64,000 nt of DNA from Hymenolepis diminuta (lineage: Eukaryota > Platyhelminthes > Cestoda > Cyclophyllidea > Hymenolepididae), in NCBI GenBank assembly GCA_900708905.1, contig CAADRB010000031.1:1695286-1759285 (forward strand). The letters run 5' to 3'. The translations under genes and the position numbers were made by a program. The notes beneath the pieces are model-generated. The model had not been told where the DNA came from. It saw only the letters and a program-made list of their open reading frames with translations, and did no database searches. Of the stretch, positions 33,365 through 46,000 are shown in pieces (position 1 is the stretch's first letter; each line of letters begins with the position of its first letter).

Positions 33365-35200
33365 GTAAGTTCTGATCGTAAAATGTATCCATTCATTGGT
33401 CTTTGTAAACCCGGCAATGAATATAGCGGATAACTAACAAACTGAGGTTTTCTCATCGGAGTGGCTTTATTTACCTCCCCCTGCCGCCCAAGATGAGCGT
33501 TGGAAAGCATTCTCCATTAACGGGCCTGGATCTCTTTTTCCTGCTTTAAAGTCCTAGCACCCTTTTGAAATGTTTACTGTTAATGACTTCTTAATGCTTT
33601 TTATTGATTTATCAAAATATTTTATCAATTTCTACTTCAGACTCATTTTTCTACAATGACGTTATTTGTTAAGTAGTCTCGCATATTGAACTTTTCTCTG
33701 TCCTCTCATATATAAAACTAAGTTTCCCTTCATAAAGCTTGAATTACTCATATCTCAGGGATAAGAAGGGGACCTGTAGCTTAAAACAACGATTTTCTAT
33801 TAAGAAAATAAATTTGCATATCTATGGAATGAAATTCGTGATAAATTACTGGCTTCCTGGTTAGCCAATAATTGTAGCGACAATTGATTCAGTGGTCATA
33901 TATATCCAGGTGCGAGAGTAGAAATTAAATAATCGATAATCCAGCGAAACACAAGAGATGAATCTCGCAAGTTCCGCTCAAGTGCAGCGAAAAAATTCCA
34001 TTAGGTCTTCTAACATTTATCTACCTTTGCCTCCTACTCATTCTTAAATTAAACTGTTTGTCGAGTTTCCCCCTTCTCTCTGTTTTATCAAAGCTACCTT
34101 TTCAGCCTACTACCCACGAGACTAATACAATGGAATAAGTCAAGTCATGTCGCAAAATCAGTCCGGAAATGGCCCGAAAATCCATCCCGATTTGTTGATA
34201 AATAAATTTGATTCATTTTCAAACGTTTCTTCCTGAGACGTTAGTCATGTCTGGTCGTCGATGTCTCCACGTTATTATCTGTATCTGTGTAGGTCTCTAA
34301 GTCCAAAGCATGGACTCTCTGGAGATGCTGTTGTCGAGACCTTATCTTTTCCGATCATCGGGTTTTGGTTTACATTTGCTGTCTATAACAGAGACTGTCG
34401 CCATTAGGAGGAAAATAGTTTGCCTTCAGCAACCAATGTCAGCAACCTTGACCACTCTAATCTTTGTCTTTTAGGGATTCACCTGTCTTGTATATGAATA
34501 TGCCGAAAGTGAGAAATGGGATGATATCTACAAAGTCCTCACTGGCACCGAGATTGAATTCATCATTTACAAACTTCTGGATGCTTTAATCTTCTGCCAT
34601 CAACGCAATATCATGCATCGGGATATTCATCCAGAAAATCTTATGATATGTCGCCGAAGAGAAAGCGTAGTCCTCATTGACTGGAAGTCAGCAACATTCT
34701 ATCGACCCCAAAAGTTCTATAATTGTAGGGTGGGTTCCTTGCATTATAGGAGTCCAGAAATGCTGCTTGACTATCCGGTAAGTAATTCTTACTCCTCATC
34801 ATTTCTAATTCCTGACTATTAGAAGTACGATCTTGCGACGGACATCTGGTCAGTTGGATGCATCATGGCCGGTGCGCTATTTCGTGTCCGGCAGCTATTT
34901 TATGGAGAAAATTCACAGAGACAGCTTGAAAGCATTGTTCATTTCTTAGGGTCAGATGATTTTGTTGAATACTTGAATAAGTACAGCATTCCTCAACCTA
35001 GCATTCCTTTCATATTCCGCAAACGAACTGATTTTAGATCATACGTTAGAGTGGATCTTAGAGGGAAGGCAGATAATCAAGGCCTGGATTTGTTAAATCA
35101 AATCCTTGTTTATGATCCTCAAAAAAGACTGACCGCTTACGATGCTTTCTGTCATCCCTACTTCGATGACTATAGTGAGTATATGAGCACCATCTATTGA
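33098..35200 (+). CDS. Divergent casein kinase 2 alpha-like protein kinase
   Basis: CK2 alpha is the catalytic subunit of a Ser/Thr kinase of nucleus and cytosol. Exons 33098-33364, 34475-34777 and 34823-35200 give 315 residues, all joined at phase 0; the second intron is only 45 bp. CK2 hallmarks are RILKILRGGPNI, IMHRDIHPENLMI, VLIDWK, PEMLLDYP, KYDLATDIWSVGCIMA and KRLTAYDAFCHPYF. Compared with CK2 alpha, the Gly-rich loop is degraded (IYHGAKCRIY), the Lys two after the HRD Asp is His (His141) and the Gly of the DWG motif is Lys (Lys160). The anchor Lys51, Glu65, Asp139, Asn144 and Asp158 remain. It lacks the long N-terminal segment of CK2 alpha. It may be a fast-evolving paralogue with reduced or altered activity. 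The ATG is the first Met after a stop. Confidence 0.92.
33445..33535 (+). repeat. Repeat R4, 3' fragment
   Basis: CTCATCGGAGTGGCTTTATT and GCCCAAGATGAGCGTTGGAA, then AACGGGCCTGG, match the tail of the copy at 44778-44985. Confidence 0.6.
34125..34305 (+). repeat. Repeat R1, third copy
   Basis: GGAATAAGTCAAGTCATGTC, AATCAGTCCGGAAATGGC and GTTAGTCATGTCTGG, then ATCTGTATCTGTG, follow the order of the first half of R1 at 23655. Confidence 0.6.
34475..34777 (+). CDS. CK2-like kinase exon 2
   Basis: It codes residues 90-190, including the hinge region and the catalytic loop HRDIHPEN. Acceptor TCTTTTAG; donor CCG|GTAAGT. Confidence 0.92.
34823..35200 (+). CDS. CK2-like kinase exon 3
   Basis: After acceptor GACTATTAG it codes residues 191-315, the C-lobe from KYDLATDIWSVGCIMAGALF to HPYFDDYSEYMSTIY and TGA at 35198-35200. 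Confidence 0.92.
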   Translation, partial: KYDLATDIWSVGCIMAGALFRVRQLFYGENSQRQLESIVHFLGSDDFVEYLNKYSIPQPSIPFIFRKRTDFRSYVRVDLRGKADNQGLDLLNQILVYDPQKRLTAYDAFCHPYFDDYSEYMSTIY

Positions 35201-35339
35201 AATCTGCCGACCTTGTAGTTTAATTTTATTCTGTATAAAATTTTACCTTTTATTAATACAAATTTACATTGCTTTATTAACTCGTATTTTGCCTAACCAA
35301 AGAATTTAAAACTATGTGTAAAAGTGGCTGTGTGTGTTA

Positions 35340-35590
35340 AACCTTCCTCTTAGAAGTCCAACTAGCCCCTAACGGAGTCCTCGAATATAAATTTACCCCC
35401 AAAATCGGTTAGGTTATGCCAAGAGTAGCAAGAACAAAGCAAAGAGTGGAGAGGATTTATAGCAGACTTTGGCTCACTGTAAACATGCTTAGTCATTACA
35501 TTTAATCAAACGCTACGCTATAGGAATATAGATGGATGATTGGGTGTTAAGACCTCTGCATGTGCGACCCCACTTGCTCGCTGCGCGATC
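35340..35590 (+). repeat. Repeat R3, first copy
   Basis: It shares with 39342-39706: GGAGTCCTCGAATATAAATT against AGAGTCCTCTATTATAAATA, CCCCCAAAATCGGTTAGG against CTCCCGAAATTAGCTAGG, AAGAGTGGAGAGGATTTAT against GAGTAGAGAGAGTTTAT, and GATTGGGTGTTAAGACCTCT against GATTGGCTGAGGAGGCCTCT. Confidence 0.65.
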
Positions 35591-38500
35591 GGTGGCAAGG
35601 CCGCACTTCCTAGGATGTTCAAGCACACACGAGATTCCCTTAATCAAGTCTGGTAGCGTTGTGATCTCCACAAGTGTTTCTGATTGAAATTTTGTTAACT
35701 GCATTTAAAAAATTAAAATTTCGAATTTATTTAGTTTATCATTTTTAACTTTATTAAGTCTACTGGTCAATTATTCCACGTATCGAAAGTACAAATTGTA
35801 CAGCTTTAAATATTACAGCTATCAAATGGAGAGGAAGGTAAAATATAATTTTTTTGGAAAAATAAGGTTACATTTGGAGCTCGGGTTGCAATTTTCGCCA
35901 ACTTGTTCTTAAATTGAGGAGTTCATTTTCGTTGGAGAGTAATTGTTGAGACAATTAGAAGAAAATGGTTCTGATTTTCGTGAACGGAGATTTGAATTCT
36001 ATTGTGGTTTCGCAATCCACCTCTCATTTGTTTGATACTAGTAGAAAGGTAACATCTGGAATAGTTTAAGATGTCAGTTTTTTCTAGTTTGTTTCTGAGT
36101 ATTAATTCAAATACTTTATATTATTTAATCTTAGAAAATAGCGTCATTAAAATTTTTCCCTTATGGGACACAATTACATTGTTAATTTTACATGCATACT
36201 TCAAGTGAGTCAGGATGTCTAACTGAATATTTTCAGTGCTCGTTCCACGAGAAATGCGTAAGCTTCATCTGACATATTCCGCTGGATTATCGATTATTAC
36301 GCCTGGATGAGTAAAACCATCGGTGAAGGATACATCACTGCAATTATTGGCTATCCAGGCAGCCATTCATTACCACTTATCCAAATTTATTTTAATAGAT
36401 AGACACCATTCTCCTTCCTTTTTCCTTTAGTATGAGGCAAATAAGAGTCGCAAAAGTATTGATCTAAAATAGGTTTTTCTATTTATCTATAGTTAGGAGG
36501 GCTAATCTTTGGGATACTCCCACTCAGTGATATATGAAGAGAGACGTCAACGGATTCCTCTAGTAAATTCCACAGCCAAGCTTTAACAAGAACTTCGATT
36601 TGGGCTGCTATGGAAAGTCTCTCTAGTCGTCTTATCTCAAAGTTCCTTTTGAGTCATCATGTAATAAGTAGGACTGGAAGGAAAGCTTGCAATAAGTCAT
36701 GGCCAAAGCAGATAAATCGGAATAGTAGGAAAATCTTGATTTGACCGGGCTGTCAAGACTGAAATAGCCAACAATACCGATTTCGGTAAATGCCCACCTC
36801 AGTAAAGTATAAGATGATTAAAAATATGCGAATGTTAGCAGCAAAAATGCAGTGCTTTTGCATCGTTCCTTAGGTGAAGCCATTAACGAAGACTTCCAGC
36901 ATCCAATTTCCAGTTGCTTTAAGTTATATTATAAACGAGGGTGGTTGATACGCAGCGTATCCGAATATCATCCTTAGTGTCAGCGTTTGACATAATTCTA
37001 ATTTCTTCCAAAAAACTTTTTATGAAAGAGAGCAACATATATTTTTCAGAAATAAATAATAACTGAAGTAAAAATCCCGAATCCTGCCGTTTTCACAAAT
37101 TATTTTCCCAAGCTATGCATCCGCTTGCCCGAATGATATAATGTATACTGTCTCTATAATTGAACAGAAATATTACTATTTGTTGTGGCTATATCAGCTG
37201 TCTACTAGAGAGAATTTGCAACCTAATTTCTGGTGTTCGGGCGTCAAAGAAATTATTTCAAGTTCTAAATGACATCGCCTTAGTTCGCTTCAGTTGACTA
37301 CTTCAGCTAATTTTTTATTGATTAGTTTTACATTTGCCATTGAGGAGAAGCCACAAAGTCGGATATTAGTTAAATCCAAAAAGGGACAAAAGGAAGACGG
37401 CTGAGAAGATTTTGAAAATTAGGCCAGAGTATCAGAAGGAACTTGCCTCATTTGGTTTTTTGGATTCATGAATTACTAACTATTTAGTTTACCATTTCAA
37501 GTTTCAAAATTTAAATCTCGTGATTCATCCTCTGGATTACTGACAAAATTTTAATCACGATGTTCAGTGCTTATTAACCCATAAAAGCAGGATGATACTA
37601 GTTTGCACGATTTACCAATTTCATATTATCATAGTGAAGAAGAGCAGGTAAACGGGACTGGTAAGATTATTTTAAATATGGCAGAACTCATTAGGGTTCT
37701 TTTAAGATAAATTCCAATGAAAAGTGTTGGTTATAAGAGAAATGTCATGGCAAAAATATAATTATGTAAAATTATCATATATACTTTTCCTTGATGAAAT
37801 TAACATTCATTTTATGTTTTCTTTCAATTTATTGAAATATCGCTCAAACTTTATGTTGTATATATTCGCTAACTGAAATTTATACGCTGTACAGATTGAT
37901 CATTATTGGACTACAGCAAGTCTTCGCTAATAATAACAAGAAATTTTGTTCTCCTTCTTCTTGCTGAGATATCTGTTTATGATCCTTCATCAGAGGTCAC
38001 AAAGCCGTTATTTAGTTGTTGCAATTTTATCCGGATTAACAAATAGAATCCGATTACTTTAACTACTCGCGGTTTATAAGGATGGGTTATGTCATAAATC
38101 TGAATGTGCATTGTTGCATGTACACAATGACCCATAAGTCTGTTTGTCCTTATTGTCACCTTATGATACAAACTAGGTCAAACCAATTAACTCCCATCAC
38201 CGTATCTTATTTCGCCCTTTTTCACTATTTTTCTTTCACACACGCTCTTCAAACGCTCACATCCAACTCTCCTATTTCTTCTCTTTTCTTCCTACCATCA
38301 CTCTCTATTCCATTTTCATTCTTCTACGAGCGTTCACCTATTAGCCTGCTTCGTATCCTATTTGCCTTAAAGAATATCAAATAGCTTTACGATAAGATTG
38401 AAATCAGATTTTGAGGAATTAAATAGGACAAGTGGCTTTAAGGCTTTATTCGATCCTCAGTAGTTATTTAAATCCACTAAGTGAATTGCAAGTCATTATT

Positions 38501-39049
38501 GTAGATGACACGAGTATTATAATAAGTAGCGAATGAGCAATGTCAGATGCCATCGTCGCCATCCCTTACCCTATTAAAAGCTTTCCCTCCTGCCTCCCAC
38601 CTCTCTTCCTCCTTCCCGGTCATAAAATTGGTGTGTGAGCGTTTGGAGGTTCTCTCCCTTTTTAACGTAATAAAAGCCTCGCTGGCGTTCACGAATATGC
38701 TCTCATCCGGCTAATAGGTAAATCAATAATCTTCGCCGTCATTAAGGCAACTTCGTACGCTTTACTGAAGCCCTCTATTCACTACCTTTAATTTTAATTG
38801 TTTTCGATATTCTATAGAGAGACCACCCAAGAAGCACAAACAAAAAATAAATAAAAATAGAGTTAGTGGGTTTTTGTTGATTGGTTTGATAAATTGCCTG
38901 AAACGGGAGCGTTTAATAAAATTATTAGGTGTGAGTTAACATAAATTAATATTAGCATTAATTTTCCAAGCTGGATAGAAAGGGAATCTCTAAATAGATT
39001 TCTGTATAAATCCCTTTTAGTTCAAATTTTTGACAACTTTTTGATAGAA

Positions 39050-41130
39050 CTCTGACATACTTGACACGAGGTCGCAGTCTAGGGATGAGCTATTCATATC
39101 CTTCATGAATGTACCTCTAGTTAATCTTCAAATCAATATGTGAGGCAAATTCATATATTTTATTGAGGTCCCCTATAAACTACCGCCGGCAATATATGTT
39201 ATGTATTGGAATAAGATTAGATGTGGTGGATTGTACGTTCTGACTTCCTAGTTGTATTTAACTTCGGTTACATGCAGTTAAGATTATTCGTTTAATTATT
39301 GATTTTCAATAGAAATCACCTAAAAGGCAAAAACTTAGGATTCTAGCGGAGGCTACACCAATAAGCCTTTTTGCTACAGCTAGGTAATCCTCCTAAGCAG
39401 TCCAGATAGCGTCTAGCAGAGTCCTCTATTATAAATATACTCCCGAAATTAGCTAGGCTGCCCCCAAAGTAGTGAGAACAAGAAAGGTGTTGAGTAGAGA
39501 GAGTTTATTGATCCGTAAGCGATGAGATAGTAAGAATTTCATTATGTAAATAGAGTTCCGTATGAGATTAGATAGTAAGAATTTTAAACGAACAGAGCTC
39601 CTTATGAGTCGCCGTCCACGGGCTTAGTCTTTATATACAAACAACGCTAAGCTGCAGGGATATTGATTGCTGATTGGCTGAGGAGGCCTCTGCAATCGAA
39701 CTCCACAGGATAAGTAAACGTGTTTATTATATGTTTTATTGGTCTGTTCGATAATAATGATAGATAGCACTTAATTTATGAGAGTTTCAGTTTTACTTAT
39801 AAGTATTTTTAATGAGGCGGTAATGCTAAATATTACCAACAAGGAGAAAATATAACTATGAAAAGTTATGATTATTTCTCCTTGAAGAATTCAAAATTTA
39901 TTTATCAAATGTTATTTATTTACATTTATTATTGTTATTAGTGATAGTACGATTAATCATAATATTTTGATGTGGACCGGTATGAAGTACGACATACTGT
40001 ATCCAAATCAAATTGAACAGGAGTAAGTTTTCGGTACCTCAACAAGAGTTTGTATTTTTCCTTCTACTGGCAGGGGTATCGGGTTATTGGTCGTTACACT
40101 AACTGAGTTTCAAAGTCAGACAACTGGATAAAATTTCCATTCACCTCAGTGCGTGACAAATTTAAATTATCTTAGTTCAAAGTTTTGGTAATTACTTGGT
40201 AGGACGCCGATGAATATGATTCAAGGTCGCGGATTCTACGTTTGTCTCTGGAGGAGCAATTCTATTCTGCATGAATCTACTCCAAGTTAATCTGCAAATC
40301 TCCATCGTTAAGGTAAATTTTTGTGTTTATTGTTTCAGTATACTACTAACGGTAATTTAAATTGAGCATCGGATAAAAGGAACTGGAGTAGATTGTACAT
40401 TAAGACCTTCGATTCAATATCTCTGCAGTTTAGATTATTTGTTTATATTCATACCACCCAAAATGCAGAAAAATAGAATAAGTAAACGTGTTTGGTGGAC
40501 TGCTTATTGATTTACCTTGTGGTTTTCCGACCGTTTTTAGTTAACAGTATATAAATTTCGGCGAACTAATTTGGTTCTCTTCCGTAACAACGATAAATAA
40601 ATGCAAATAATCTTACTGAATCTAAATAATCTCCGAAGCTGAATACTTGGGATCTCGAATATATTCTTGAATAACATTCCAAATTTGGATACTTAGTGAA
40701 TGGGATATTGATATGATTCATGGATACAGAGTCTGTGTTTTTTGGACAGGTTACTCACAATCTACATCTCGTTAAACACCAAGTCAGTAATCTTCTCCGT
40801 TAAGAGACTTCGTGTTTTATTATTACCGGTATTTTAATTTTGGTTTTGGATTAACGGGGTGGGGAATAGATAGTATGATTAACTTTGCAATTCTATTTTA
40901 CTTCGATAGTTAAGATTACGAGTTTATATTACCGACTTTTCTTTACAGAATAACCGAGAAACGCAAAGGGTAAATATATAAACTAGAATGGCGGATTTTG
41001 TTGACTGACTGGATAAGGATCTTGAAATGAATCGTTGATAAATTGCAGAAATTTAAATCAACAGTTCGCACGTTTAGCAATAGGAATGAGATACGATAAA
41101 TCTTACTGAATTATTACAAAATAATTAAAA
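39050..41130 (+). repeat. R5 degenerate tandem array, unit about 490 bp
   Basis: Three units can be followed. Marker blocks recur: GAGGTCGCAGTCTA near 39070, AAGGTCGCGGATTCTACG near 40222 and GATACAGAGTCTGTG near 40720; TTAAGATTATTCGTTTA, TTTAGATTATTTGTTTA and TTAAGATTACGAGTTTA; GTAAACGTGTTT near 39715 and 40480; AATCTTACTGAATC near 40609 and again near 41099 (offset 490). The first unit is split by R3. Confidence 0.65.
39342..39706 (+). repeat. Repeat R3, second copy, inserted in the R5 array
   Basis: It lies between a 5-bp direct repeat AGGAT (39337-39341 and 39707-39711). Removing it restores the R5 order ...AAAACTTAGGATAAGTAAACG, similar to the unit near 40470. It contains its own internal duplication of GATAGTAAGAATTT (near 39525 and 39565). 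Confidence 0.65.
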
Positions 41131-42521
41131 ATGTTTAATTGTAGGAGGCAACTAAAATCGATTAACAGAAAGTCCAATAAGCGATAAGGTGGAAGGGATC
41201 AAAAAGATGCTGAGAGCAACATCAAGGTAGCGACTAGATTGTTTCATATCATTTTTGGATTCGGCTGGTTGAAAAAACAAAGTGATTTAAAAGGTGTTTA
41301 GCAGTCACAGTCTTAACATAGCAGAGAAGAGCTTTGATCAATGAGAAATCAATAATTAATCTATTTAGGATTCGTGTAGAACAAATGGACTAAAATATTT
41401 GGGCTTAATTTGAAGATTATCAGGTTTCCAGAACGCAAAGATTTGCACTTGTAGTCCTGCATCTCACAGACCACTTCTAATACGTCTGATAACAGACAAC
41501 CGAATTTGCCAGTTTCAAAAAACGTGTTAGCCTAAATCGGTTATACATTTATGCTTGCTTCACTTGAGTCCAATCGCCGCACTTTTACCTTTCTTCCATC
41601 CCTAGCATGGTGAAAGCACAGGCGCAGGATACAAATTATCGACCTTGCTCACCTCTTTCAGGGTGATTCAACTTTTACCTTACAATCATGTACACACCTC
41701 GATTTTAATATTCTTAGTGTAAACATTCGATTGTCACGCTCACTCTTTTTCTTCGTTTCGTTTTTTTGGGTATCGTTCTTTCACCCGTTCTCTCGAAGTA
41801 CAATAACATTTGATCTACTCACCGCCACTCTTGATTTGTGATTTGGAAACTGGTTATCCGTCGTTAGTGGTAACCTTAGTTATTAGCTGTTGCTCCAATA
41901 ATACGATCTCAATCTAAAAATGGATTGAAGCAAGGCCCTTTTTATACACTAATTTTATTTTTAACATCTTGATCGTCACCCGCTCATGGACTATCAGCTA
42001 TTACTACTATTTGAAACTAATGCGTATCAATTAACCCAATTCAGCATTATTACTTACTTATAAAAATGGCACAATGACACCAACAGGGAAATAAATGCAC
42101 GTTAATAATTGGAATTTACTATATATTCATATTTACACAATTAACAGTAATAATAAGTAAGTAGGAAGAAGGGATCTCAAAAAGGGCGAGCGATGGGAAA
42201 GAGAAAGACTAAAAGAGACAAAGAGAGGAAAGTCGGAATTTACAGAAGAATGAATATTCATCAGGCGAATGCATAAAATTTGTACGTTACAATACTGTTG
42301 CATAGGTTATCACCATCCTCATCAAATAGCCAAAGAGAAAGATATAATCCGGGTTTTCACATCGTCTACAAGTGTTGTTATTAAAAAAAGGGTTGGGGAA
42401 GAAAGTAATTAAGAGAGAACGAGAGGGAGTAAGGGGAGTACAACCAAAACAACTTTACTTCATCTCTTGAAAAATGCATATATAAGGAGGAAAGGGAGAG
42501 AGTGTGTGCGATTTACTACTA

Positions 42522-43021
42522 CTACTGCTTAATAGATTTAGTTAGGCTGTATATAACCTCTAACACGTCAGGTCGAGATAGTAGACTCAAATCCGGCAAC
42601 TCCTGCAACGCAGCAAGGGTTTCAGGATCCTCATTTAATTGCCGTGGCTGTTGGGCGATTGCTAATCTGGACATTTTCGGGGGATTTTCATGGGAATTTT
42701 GAGTCTCCTCCTCACCGAAACTGGAGCCCCGACTTCGTTTCAGATTGTTGCCACCACCATTGCTGCTGTCGGGTTTTGGCCCCGTTGGTGAGTTTTTGGG
42801 GAATGTTGGAGTGGAGGGAAGGGATTTAGGGTTCGTGTGGACCCCTTCCGCACCAAGAGTAAGATCAGGCAAACTACTTATTGGTGCTTGAGTTGTACTT
42901 AAAACCCTCTTCTTCTGATTAGGCTCCGATTCTATCTTCCCTGGCTGAGTAGTTGCATAGCTGCTGCTGCTTAGTTGGACCACTGATTGAAATTGTGGTT
43001 GAGAGGGATTGAATTGATTAT
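42522..43021 (-). CDS. ZMIZ: ZMIZ-type gene, last exon
   Basis: Acceptor TTTATAG. It codes the tail from NQFNPSQPQFQSVVQLSSSS to SRPDVLEVIYSLTKSIKQ and TAG (plus-strand 42522-42524). A basic NLKRSRGSSF could be a nuclear signal. The intron before it is 74 bp. Confidence 0.85.
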
Positions 43022-46000
43022 CTATAAACACAATCGATAAATTTAATACATCCTACTTAATAGACATAAGTAGCAAATGTGTGCAAGGGGCTTACCAGGG
43101 GCACGTTGCTGTTGAGATTGTTTATTGGTGAGTGGTGAATGCCTACTATTTTCGACGATGCCATTAGTCAAGAATGATGGTAGATGATTGGGTAGTTGAG
43201 TACCATGTTCCATATAGTACGCAAATGTATCGGTATAGGGGCCGAAAATTGGCGTCCATTCTTCGATTTCTGGTCCAGGAGCATCACTGATAACTGGACG
43301 CCATACAGCGTCCGAGCGTACTCTAATTGCGTTGAAACGCTCCGGGACCACTGGGAATAGTAGGTGAAGGACATAATCCACAACAAAGCCATCTATACCT
43401 GTAGCGGTTGAGCTGAAATAAAAATAATAAACACAAAAGGGTTAATCAAGATATAGGCGGTATAAGATGATCGAAAAGTTGGGATTAATCGCCTACCTAC
43501 TGAAAGCCAGTTATGTGGCAGTGAATTGACCTAATTACCAAACATAAGCATGGAAAAGAGAAATCTATAAATGTACTCTACGCCAACATACACGTCTGTC
43601 AAGTCAGAAGTCACGAAATCGGTGCCTACCGTCTTACACCCGAGTTTCAAGCAGAGTGCCTTCTTGCTATTCAAATCAGGTACTGGAAACTCTTCTAATG
43701 GACTTTAAAAGTTTTCAAACAGTACCTCGAGTAGGGGAACAGTATAATGAAGCCTTGATTTCTGCTACCCCCAGACAACCAGTGCGCGGTTAGTCATTCC
43801 GCTCACTGGATGTGTGTGCACAGGCGAGTGTATTAACCGCCTCGGCACTAGTTTCTTTTCCTTTGAAATACGCCTAGGCAGACCATTTCGTTCAGCGGTA
43901 TCCGATATTCATCAATATCAATCTCGTGCAAGAAAAATCAATACATCAGATGAAATTCCATAACGAAAGGGCCATTAGGTAAATACTAGTTATACTTTGT
44001 AAATAAATAGCTAATGGCAGATCGATCATCACAGGCCCAATGATGATCTGGTAACTGGTAGACTCCCTTGTTCAGTAGATGGGTACTACAAGAACTGTGC
44101 GAAAAAAAATGGAAGCTTGTCATTAAGGTTTTTTGTATGAAGAGTAAGATTATGAAAAGAAAGGACAGGTCTTATTGAGTTTAAAATCGACCTGAAGATT
44201 CTGGAAATCGGATGAAGTAAGGTTTTCCTGATTCCATCTTCTACTGCCTACGTAGACCTTCTCTCTCAGTGAAATCTCTCTCACTACGTATTTAGATGAA
44301 AATTTGTAAATCTTTATTGCCCTGTCATGAGAAATGAATGAATGAATAAATAAGACACTTACTGGCATATTGGACATCTTAATCGCGGCCACAGAGCTTC
44401 GTTTTGCAAAAAAGCCTCAAAATCGAAGACTTCTAGATGTCTACAATCGGACAGCCGAGCAGGAATTTTAATTCGAGTTTTGAAGACTGGACACACCAAG
44501 GCTATCTCTGCAGCAAAGATTTGAGAATGAGGGTCACGTGGTCTACAGTACTCTACAATTCGTTTAAGGAAGGTGAGCTGGGAGGATAAAATGAGTCGTA
44601 TGCTCCCCTCCAGAACTAACTTTATCGACGGCATATGAATCATAAATACGGTGAATAGGAAATCCTAAAAAGGGAAAGAAAAATTAGAAATGTACGTGAT
44701 TAGCATTCGCACGTTAATCAAGCTACCGCTTTTTTACATTTAAACGCTGAAACTTATAATAAATATTTTTATGCGTCGGTTGTACATTGGTCAACGTTCA
44801 CGTCTGTCATATCAGAGGTCACGATTCACACACGACACACTCCTAGTGAGCGGAATGGCCAACCACTATAGTTAAGTCTGGTTAGTATAGAGGATGGCAG
44901 GATTCGAGTCTCTCATCAGGGAGGCTTCGCTACTTTCTACCCAAGATGAGCGTTAGAAAACTCTTTCCTAAATGGGCTAGGGACTTATTGTCATCATATT
45001 CGTTTAAATGCCCTAAATTTCGCTGATTGATAATAGCATCGTTCAGTAGTTATTGGCTTGAGAAGTGTTCAATATAGACATCAATCTGGCAGGTGAGATA
45101 GCCAAAACGATACGAGACTTATACGCGCTATTATTTGCATTCTTTTTCTGTTATGATGTATTACCAACGCCAATAGACAACTCGGGTCAATGAGAAACCC
45201 TTGATAGCAAGTTCGTCAATGTAAGACTCAGTATATACCCTAGATGACCCTTACTGTTCAAACACTTTTAGAATGGTAAATAGATGTCTTCAAACGTAAC
45301 CTATCGGTGTGCATGTCAAGCTAGACATATTCAACCTTCCTTCTGAATTCAAACTTCGTATACGTTGGGGATAATAGTAAGTAGCCATCCAAACATCATC
45401 ATAAGCCTTCAATAAAGCAAAACTGAGAGTAATCTGCCCCACGCAATCTATTTTTTTCTGGGACAAAAGACATCTTTTGTGATTAATCTAAATCGACGTA
45501 GACTCCGGAATCAAATGAAAATTTGGACTCTCCTAGGTATAAATTTTCTGATGATTTTATGGCCCCAGTTCGCAAAGGCTTATTTTATGATGACAATAAT
45601 CATGAGATAAAGCAACAAAAACACCTCTGCACATTGGCCAAGACATGATACACGCTGTTGTACGCGTATGGGCAAAGAATTTATCTTTCAGTTTTCTAGT
45701 GTATTCTGCGCCTTTTCGCACCGAGAACGCCGCATTTAAGTGCTTCGGTGGCACATTGATCATTGTAATCGTCTGCCATGTCAGAGATCACCAATTCGAT
45801 TTCCATCGCCGCACACCCAGTGAGCAAAATGAAAAACCACACTGACCAAGTCTAGTAAAATAGAGGGTTGCAGAATTCGGGTCTCTCGCTAGGAAGGCTC
45901 CATGATGCCACCCCCTACCCACCCAAGAAGAGCGTTGGAAAACGCTTTCCCAAGTGGGCTTGGGAATTACAAGTGGACATACACACGAGTTGCTCTTTTC

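Larger units (their letters stand above)
33365..34474. other. CK2-like kinase intron 1 with two repeat copies
   Basis: It holds an R4 fragment (about 33445-33535) and a third R1 copy (about 34125-34305). Confidence 0.75.
35201..42521. other. Gene-free region between the kinase and the ZMIZ-type gene
   Basis: No coding exon was recognised in 7.3 kb. It contains repeat R3 (35340-35590 and 39342-39706) and the degenerate tandem array R5 (about 39050-41130). The part below 42522 should include the 3' untranslated region of the ZMIZ-type gene. Confidence 0.6.
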
